From assembly GCA_965153455.1 (NCBI GenBank), contig OZ234503.1:11041118-11105117 (forward strand): a stretch of DNA of 64,000 nucleotides, given 5' to 3'. A program made the translations under genes and the position numbers. Below the pieces are notes generated by a model. It was not told the origin of the DNA. It saw nothing but the letters and a program-made list of their open reading frames with translations, and made no database searches. This stretch comes from Sphagnum compactum. Its lineage: Eukaryota > Bryophyta > Sphagnopsida > Sphagnales. This document shows positions 57,491 through 64,000 of this stretch, piece by piece (the stretch's first letter is position 1; each line of letters begins with the position of its first letter).

Positions 57491-60400
57491 TTTGGTATTC
57501 ATGTTCGTTATTACTTTTTTCGGGACATGATTCATAGGATGTTAATATCTAATGTTGGCACTAGCTCTTTCCATTTTAGCATGTGCAAGCTAAAAAATGT
57601 TGGTTTATTATTACAATTCTGAATGAAATCATTCAAGCATTCAATTGAAAGCCCTACATAATCATCCAAATTTTGAATCTTGAATGGAATTTTTCAAATC
57701 GACTAGACATTCAAGAGCATGCTAAAATATTTAAAACATGTTGCCAAGCATAGGGGAAGAAGGAAGAGACTACGTTCATTGAAATATTAAATTAAACGCA
57801 ACTTTCACATGGGCTATTTGTAAGATTGCAGATTATTTCTTTTAATTCTCAAATTATTATTAAAAATGTGGGATAATTATTTATAAATGAGGGTTAACCT
57901 TGTTTAATTTTTGGAATAGATTTAAATAATCGTCAAAAAAAATTTGTCTTTCCAAGAATTTATTTTGTGGTCAGATAATTTGTGTTGTCCAATATTAAAA
58001 ATCAAACTATTGAATATACCCAACAATTTTATCCCAAGAATTAATTGTAATTGGACACTAAATTTCGACTCATGTTTTCCTTGACATTTATCATCTTGTA
58101 GGATTTTTTCTTTTTCAAATTCAATGTGTACCCACCATTATCATAATAAATTGTATTTGACCACAAGGGCTCTTGTGTTTTCCTCATTTAATTTTTATAT
58201 CTCTTCTTCATAGCTTGTTTTGCATCTCTTTTCATTTATGCAAAAGTCCCTAGGATCCCTTCTTTTCATGTTAAAAAAAGGTGTAAAACAACATATTCAA
58301 CAACCCAAGAAATAAATCTAGGATAAAGGCTATCGAATAAAACCATCAAAGATCACAAAGGAAAGGGCAATCTAGAGGGACTGCCATGGGGAAAATAGCA
58401 TAACCTTCTGACACAAAATCAAGAAAGTAAAACAAAAAGGGAAACAAGCTAGAATTTCCAACTATCCATGGAGAAGGCGGGAAGGTAGCTATCTTCCAAC
58501 TCAAGTCTAAACTTAAGTTCACCTATTTTCCAACTCAAGTCTAAATCTTTGTATCTCTAAAAGCTGCTAGTCTATTATACTAGTACTTTCCAAATCTTGT
58601 TGGCTTACCTTTGTTGAGTTGTTGTCATTTGGACCAAATGATCTATAGGATGCTCCTAGGATCTTGCACTAACTACCTTTTAGCAAGCTACAATGTTCCG
58701 AGGAGCAAGTTCTAAATGTAACACAAAGAGGTAAAATAAATTAATATGAAAACTACATCATTCCGCATCAAACTACTACCATTATAAAAGGTTCAAGTAT
58801 GACAAAAAAGAAAGAAAAGAAAAATAAAAATGGAAACGCCACAAATCCCACAACCTTCACACATTCTCCTCCATTATTCTTTCTTTTATCATACAAGATC
58901 TCTTTCCTCCATTCTTCCAAAAACTCTCCATACATGAATAATAAGAATCCCTCTTTCAATCCCTTTCTTTCATAAACCACACATGGTCCACATTCCACCC
59001 ACAAAACACTATGAAAAAATGGGGTGATTTACAACTAACCTTGTAACTGGGTCTTTGAGTTACAATGACCATTTGCAATGTAGCCAAATTAATTGTGTAA
59101 AGAATCGTAATATCTCAACCACTCATCAGGCAACACCATAAACATAAACCCCACCATGAGGAGTGAATGTTTATCATGATGATAGTCATGAACCTATTCA
59201 GCCGTTTAATGAAATTGTCTCCACAAGACAACCATGGCGATTTGCACCCCATGTTATTATTTACCCATAATTGGTGCACCTACACCAATTGCAACATTTG
59301 CTGATTTTGAAAACTAACCACCAAATACCAATTTCAATTTGGTACGCATTAATTTGGTAATGGAATGATTCAAACTATTCAACAAGTTAGAGCAGCTTTG
59401 TCACATCGACCAAAGACCTTGCAATCAATCAATTTCCATACCAAATCTAAAACCTATTGAACCCTAAACTAAACTAATGATTGTTCAACAAGAAACCACA
59501 TACCAACAAGGCACCTGACCAATGAGGTCACTATCTAGTGAAGGTGAAAAATCACAAGTTCCACACCATAGACAAGTTTCAAGAAGAAACCAAGGTGCTA
59601 AAACTATAACCTATTCATATTATCAACAAATGGGACACCTATTTAGCTCCTACCCATTTGTTGATGATATATTAAGGTAGTTATCAAGGGAGAAAGGCAA
59701 GCCCATCCTTGGGTGGTACAACTAGGAACGTCACACCTTAATTTTCCTAGACCCATCAAACTTTGAAAACATTATTAGAAATTGCGTCTGCTAAAACCAC
59801 ATTACCTTGCAACTAAAACCCAAAAATAATTCGTATGCAATTGTTATGCAACTATCCCTTGGGTATTACAACTATTATGCAACTATCCCCTTAAAATACA
59901 GTGTATTAATAAATAAATTACCACATCAAAAAACCAGTTAGTTGTATTATAGTTACAAATGAGTTGAAAATGGGTCTTCTATATAGTATTTTACACACAT
60001 TGTACATACATATGTAATCAACCATGTTTAACTTTTTTAGAAGTTGCATTATAGTTGCATGTGGCAACTATAACGCAACTTCTAAACTATTATGAATGTG
60101 TCACTAAAACAATAACTATGTTGCAACTAATGTATAATGTACATACATGTGATTATGCCATGTGTCCACATCTCCACAACCCATTATGGGATACATTTGC
60201 AACTAATTTTCGATTATGATTCCCATTTATATAATTAATATGGTCATTAATGCGTCACTACTAAATTACTAATGTTCAACTATGTTATGACTATAATACA
60301 ACTACTTATAACTTGATAAGGGTACATATTCATCAGTCATTTATATTTTCATCATATGTGTTTCATTCTGAGTGATTTAAAATGTTATGGGAGCACTACC

Positions 60401-62209
60401 TCAAGTTTCAAAAATCATCTTTAAAGTGTAAAGGAAAATGAGTAATGAAAAAATAATAAAAAGATAAATAAGTTTTCCAACTTACAAACACGTTTTTTTT
60501 TTCTTTGGACCCCTCAAACTTTCCGACCTCATAACTTTTTTATTTTTTATTCATTTAAAATGATTTAAAATGTTATAGGAACACCACCCAAAGTCCTACA
60601 AATCATCTTTGAACTCTAATAACAACAAAACAACATACAAGAATTTTGTGGGTGTTTGGGAACCAGCCTTAGTAGCATTTGGTGGTTTGTTTTTTTGAAT
60701 TTTTGACCCCCTCTATTTTGAAGGGCCATAATTTTCTCAATTATATTTTGTTTGTGATGATTTTTAATGCACTAAATGTGCCAATAGGAAGGGTTCAAGT
60801 TTGTTTAGACACCAAAAACAATGGAGCCCTCCCCTTGGATCAGGCCTGCCTTGAACACTTAAGTGTTATAGTTGCAACTCAATTACAACTAATGAACAAC
60901 GAAAAGACTTAACCCATATGTTTTGTCGTCGAATCCCATGTTACAAACTATATAAAGAAGGTTTTTTCTCTTATGTTTCACATAAAATACATGTGCCATT
61001 TTGGGATGAATTTTAAAAAGCTTAACTAAAAAGCAAAACATAAAATAAAAAATAAAATTTCATGGTTATTTTTTGGTGCACTTAGTCTTGTGTTTTCCTA
61101 CTTACTTACTTACCTAGGGTCCTATTTTTTTACCTACCTATGTAAATAGGTAGGTAGGTAGGTCCTAGGTAAACACATAAGTATGTAAGTCTTAAGACCT
61201 ACCAACCTACCTACCTATGGTTACGTATGACCTACCTAGTTACTAAATTTTTTTTATTTTTTATTTTTTCCAAAATACAATTAATATGTCATGTGATAAT
61301 TTTTTATTGTGCCACATGTCACAATCTCGAACCGCCATTAACTATCATAATGGATGATGGAAATCGATAATTCAAAAAAAATTATGTCCAAAAATCTTCA
61401 TAATGTCACGTGTTACAGTTTAATAAATGGATGACAAATAATGACATCAGCATGACATCATGGATGCAATTTTAATGGAGTTGATTAGTAGTTGAAAATG
61501 AATTGTTTTGATTGAGTTGCGATTGAATTGCAATTGAGTTACAATTGAGTTGTAATGAATTACATCATATATACGGTGAGTTGCAAAGCTGCAACTCATG
61601 CAACTTGTCCGTTAGCATTCATGGCATATAAATACAATGAGTTACAAATGTCCTCTTCAACTCAAAAATTGAGTTACAAGGCCAGTTACAAAACACCTTT
61701 TTTTTTTCATAGTGGAAATCATAGGAAACATTTAAATGAACATTTTCATAAAAAAATTATGAATAAATATCAGGTTTCATAGATTTTGATAATCTAATAA
61801 TATCAAAAATATTGTGTATTTTGATATTCCTAATCATTGTATTTAGAAAAAGTTTCAAGAACGTAGCGTTGATTTTTTTCCTTGAACTTTCTTGTCATGA
61901 ACACAAATTTGAAACATGATTTAAAAATTTTCTTATGAATATTTTTCCTAAGGTAATTTGAAAGTCATTTTATTTATGGGTTTTATTTTACAATTAATCG
62001 ATTATATATGATTTTTAGTTATGAATTTCCAAAGTTGAAGTTATCAATTTTTTAAGGGGCCATTTTAATTAGGAATATAATTTTTTTTCATTCCAATTTT
62101 TAAAATTCCCAAGTAAACTTCAAGCCATATTTTAGAGCATGTAATTGATAAACATGAAAAAATAATAATTTATAGTTGTCAAAACATTTAACAAAAAGAG
62201 CCTAGAAAT
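57491..62209. other. AT-rich intergenic DNA with fold-back and simple repeats
   Basis: No gene was recognised. A fold-back occurs at about 60038-60090 (TTTAGAAGTTGCATTATAGT against its complement). A cluster of TTGCAACT/AGTTGCAA phrases lies at 59790-60310. TACC/GGTA repeats form inverted arms at 61090-61235. GAGTTGCAATTGA-type repeats lie at 61490-61690. Confidence 0.5.
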
Positions 62210-62824
62210 TTGATTTGGTTATTTTTTGTTTTAGTGGTACCACTCAAGGATGGGTTTGCCCAGGATGTGATGAATGTTCATCAATTTATTATTCCAAACA
62301 CAACAACAACAACACCCAATGTGTTTGTATTAGGAATTCAAACCATGAATCGTAGTATACGTCATATAGCAATATTTGTTAATTATCAAACAACTTAATC
62401 ATAACCTGTTAGACCAATTATACCAGGCGAAACTAATATGTTACCTACTTCAACATACCCAATGTGGTATAATGTCATACCCCCTTTTGTGCCTTTAAAT
62501 CTTAGTTTGTATCCAGCATACGCAATTGGAACAAAAGGATTTAATCCTTCGATCTATAGGAATTATACAGGTTATGTACTTGGGTATGTGTACCCAATAC
62601 CTGAACAACCAATCGTACCACCCACATTTACACCTCATATTGTTAGAAATCAGTTTCTTACAATGGTTCAACCAATAACCAATATGGATAGAATACCTAT
62701 TCAACAACCTGTTATTATACCACACTACTACAAATCATGGTTTTTTATGAGGTTCAAATTGATTAACTTTTCATTTTTTATGAATGGACATGTGCATTTG
62801 ACTAAAGGCCAAAGGTTTGAATGA
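62210..62824 (+). pseudogene. Proline/tyrosine-rich broken ORF, family unknown
   Basis: One reading frame (frame of 62210) is open except for two TAA codons near 62396 and 62402. It encodes a composition rich in P, Y, I, N and T, with phrases such as NTTTTTPNVFVLG, YPMWYNVIPPFVPL and YVYPIPEQPIVPPTF. No domain was recognised. It could be a remnant of a structural or Gag-like protein or chance in AT-rich DNA. Confidence 0.25.
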
Positions 62825-63060
62825 CACATGTATTTGTTGATTAATCAATTTGATTATAGTGGTTTATTTGACTAAATACACATAATCAAGTTGTATAACC
62901 TTAATCAAAATGGTCAATGGTCTTTAATCAAGTTGAATAATTAATCAACATAGTCAATGATCTTTAGTCAAAATGACCTTGATGGTTTTTAATTAAATTG
63001 AATATTTAGTCAATATAACCAATGATCTTTAATCAAATACGACATGGTCTACTACCCTAT
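62825..63060. repeat. Degenerate TTTAATCAA/GTCAATGATC repeats
   Basis: Units of the type GTCAATGATCTTTAATCAA recur four to five times with variation. Confidence 0.6.
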
Positions 63061-63204
63061 ATATCTACCTCCTATTTATTCATCCACTTATTTACTTAGC
63101 TAGTTATTTACCTACCTACCTATCCATTTATACCTTTTCACTTACATATCTACCCACCAACCTACAAATTATCTACCTACCTATCCAGCCACTTATCTAC
63201 CTAA
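63061..63204. repeat. CTAC/CTAT simple-repeat tract
   Basis: Irregular runs of CTAC, CTAT and TTTA tetranucleotides, related in composition to the TACC tract at 61.1 kb. Confidence 0.65.
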
Positions 63205-64000
63205 TTTTAGCCACTACATGTAACCATTATGTTTAGCCACTATGTTAAGCCACTAAATTTAACCATTAGATTTACCCAAAATTTTGTCAAATTTTAGCCA
63301 TTACATTTAATTTAAATTTAGCCATTACGTTTAGCCATTATGCTTAACCACTAGATTTGGCACTAGGTTTAGCCTAAATTGAACCATTAAATTTGGCCAT
63401 GAGGTATAGCCTAAGTTTAATCTAAGTTTAACCATTATGTTTAGCCATGAAATTTAACCTTTAGGTTTATCAACTAAGTTTAACCACTATGTTTAGCCAT
63501 TAGATTTAATCATTAAATTTAACCAAAGTTTTGCCGTTATGTTTAGCCATTACTTTAAGTCATTAAGTTTAACAACTAGGTTTAACCATTATGTTTAATG
63601 CCATTATTTTAATTCACCACATTTAGCCAATAGATTTAACCATTAAGTTTAGCCATTACTTTAAGTCATTGAATTTAATCACTAGGTTTAGTCATTATGT
63701 TTAACCATTATTTTAAATCACTAAATTTAGTCACTATGTTTAACCATTATTTTAAATCACTAAATTTAGTCACTATGTTTAACCATTATTTTAAATCACT
63801 AAATTTAGTCATTATGTTTAATTATTATTTTAAGTCATTATGTTTAACCACTAGGTTTAACCATTATTTTAAGTCACTAAGTTTAACCATTAGGTTTAGC
63901 CATTACTTAAAGTCATTAAATTTAACCATTATTTTAAATAATTATGTTTAAAAGTTAGGTTTAACCATTAGTTGTCACCTAGGTTTTGCCATTATGTTTA
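63205..64000. repeat. Minisatellite of TTTAACCATTA/TTTAGCCATTA units, running off the window
   Basis: Tandem 12-16 bp units (GTTTAACCATTAT, ATTTAGCCACTA, ATTTTAAGTCACTAA) with higher-order near-identical repeats of 39-42 bp at 63690-63830. The 84-codon ORF at 63697-63951 is the repeat read as protein. Confidence 0.85.

Noticed and set aside
62495-62725. Minus-strand ORF opposite the proline-rich frame
   Set aside because: Composition mirrors the plus strand; no independent support.

Overview
This is nuclear DNA of a land plant. The evidence is an EDM2-type PHD-finger gene with 18 exons, a 3-ketodihydrosphingosine reductase gene, and U2 and U6 snRNA genes with plant-style upstream elements and TATA boxes. 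Retrotransposon debris fills much of the rest. The short introns (mostly about 70-500 bp), the plant-type snRNA promoters and a DNA-methyltransferase-bearing Ty3/gypsy element make me lean towards a non-flowering plant (bryophyte, lycophyte or fern). That is inference, not proof. Bacterial features such as operons, ribosome binding sites and CRISPR are absent, as expected.

Layout. 0.5-2.3 kb: a complete four-exon KDSR (TSC10-like) gene. 3.8-6.35 kb: a non-LTR retrotransposon with a long intact reverse transcriptase ORF and an (AAAG)n tail. 7.6-8.4 kb: a broken Myb/SANT-like (trihelix-type) gene of the kind carried by PIF/Harbinger elements. 9.2-13.9 kb: two copies of a roughly 1.4 kb unit lying upstream of the EDM2-like gene. 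14.37-20.54 kb: the EDM2-like gene; my spliced model is 3411 nt and in frame throughout, with a lineage-specific repeat domain at its N-terminus. 21.4-24.6 kb: its 3' flank, which recurs rearranged at 49.2-53.1 kb and carries an orphan PEP carboxykinase exon.

27.9-48.9 kb: two direct copies of a roughly 2.95 kb segment (minisatellite plus U2 snRNA gene plus exon-like sequence) bracket 15 kb. That 15 kb holds an old, degenerate Ty3/gypsy element at 31.5-41.2 kb. Between its protease and reverse transcriptase the element encodes a C5 cytosine DNA methyltransferase domain, and at the end of its integrase a PHD finger. A small fold-back element is inserted immediately before the methyltransferase catalytic cysteine codon. 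Most premature stops look like C-to-T decay. A third, better preserved U2 gene lies at 51.1-51.3 kb and a U6 gene at 55.6 kb, so 29.8-55.7 kb is a loose snRNA cluster.

55.8-64 kb is AT-rich repeat territory: a tandem repeat, a minus-strand Ty1/copia remnant, fold-back sequences, a proline-rich broken ORF, and simple repeats up to the window edge.

The most notable item is the retroelement that combined a DNA methylation writer (MTase) with a chromatin reader (PHD). A methyltransferase captured by retrotransposons has been reported for charophyte algae and dinoflagellates (de Mendoza and colleagues, 2018). I do not know of a described land-plant element with this domain combination, and I could not search.
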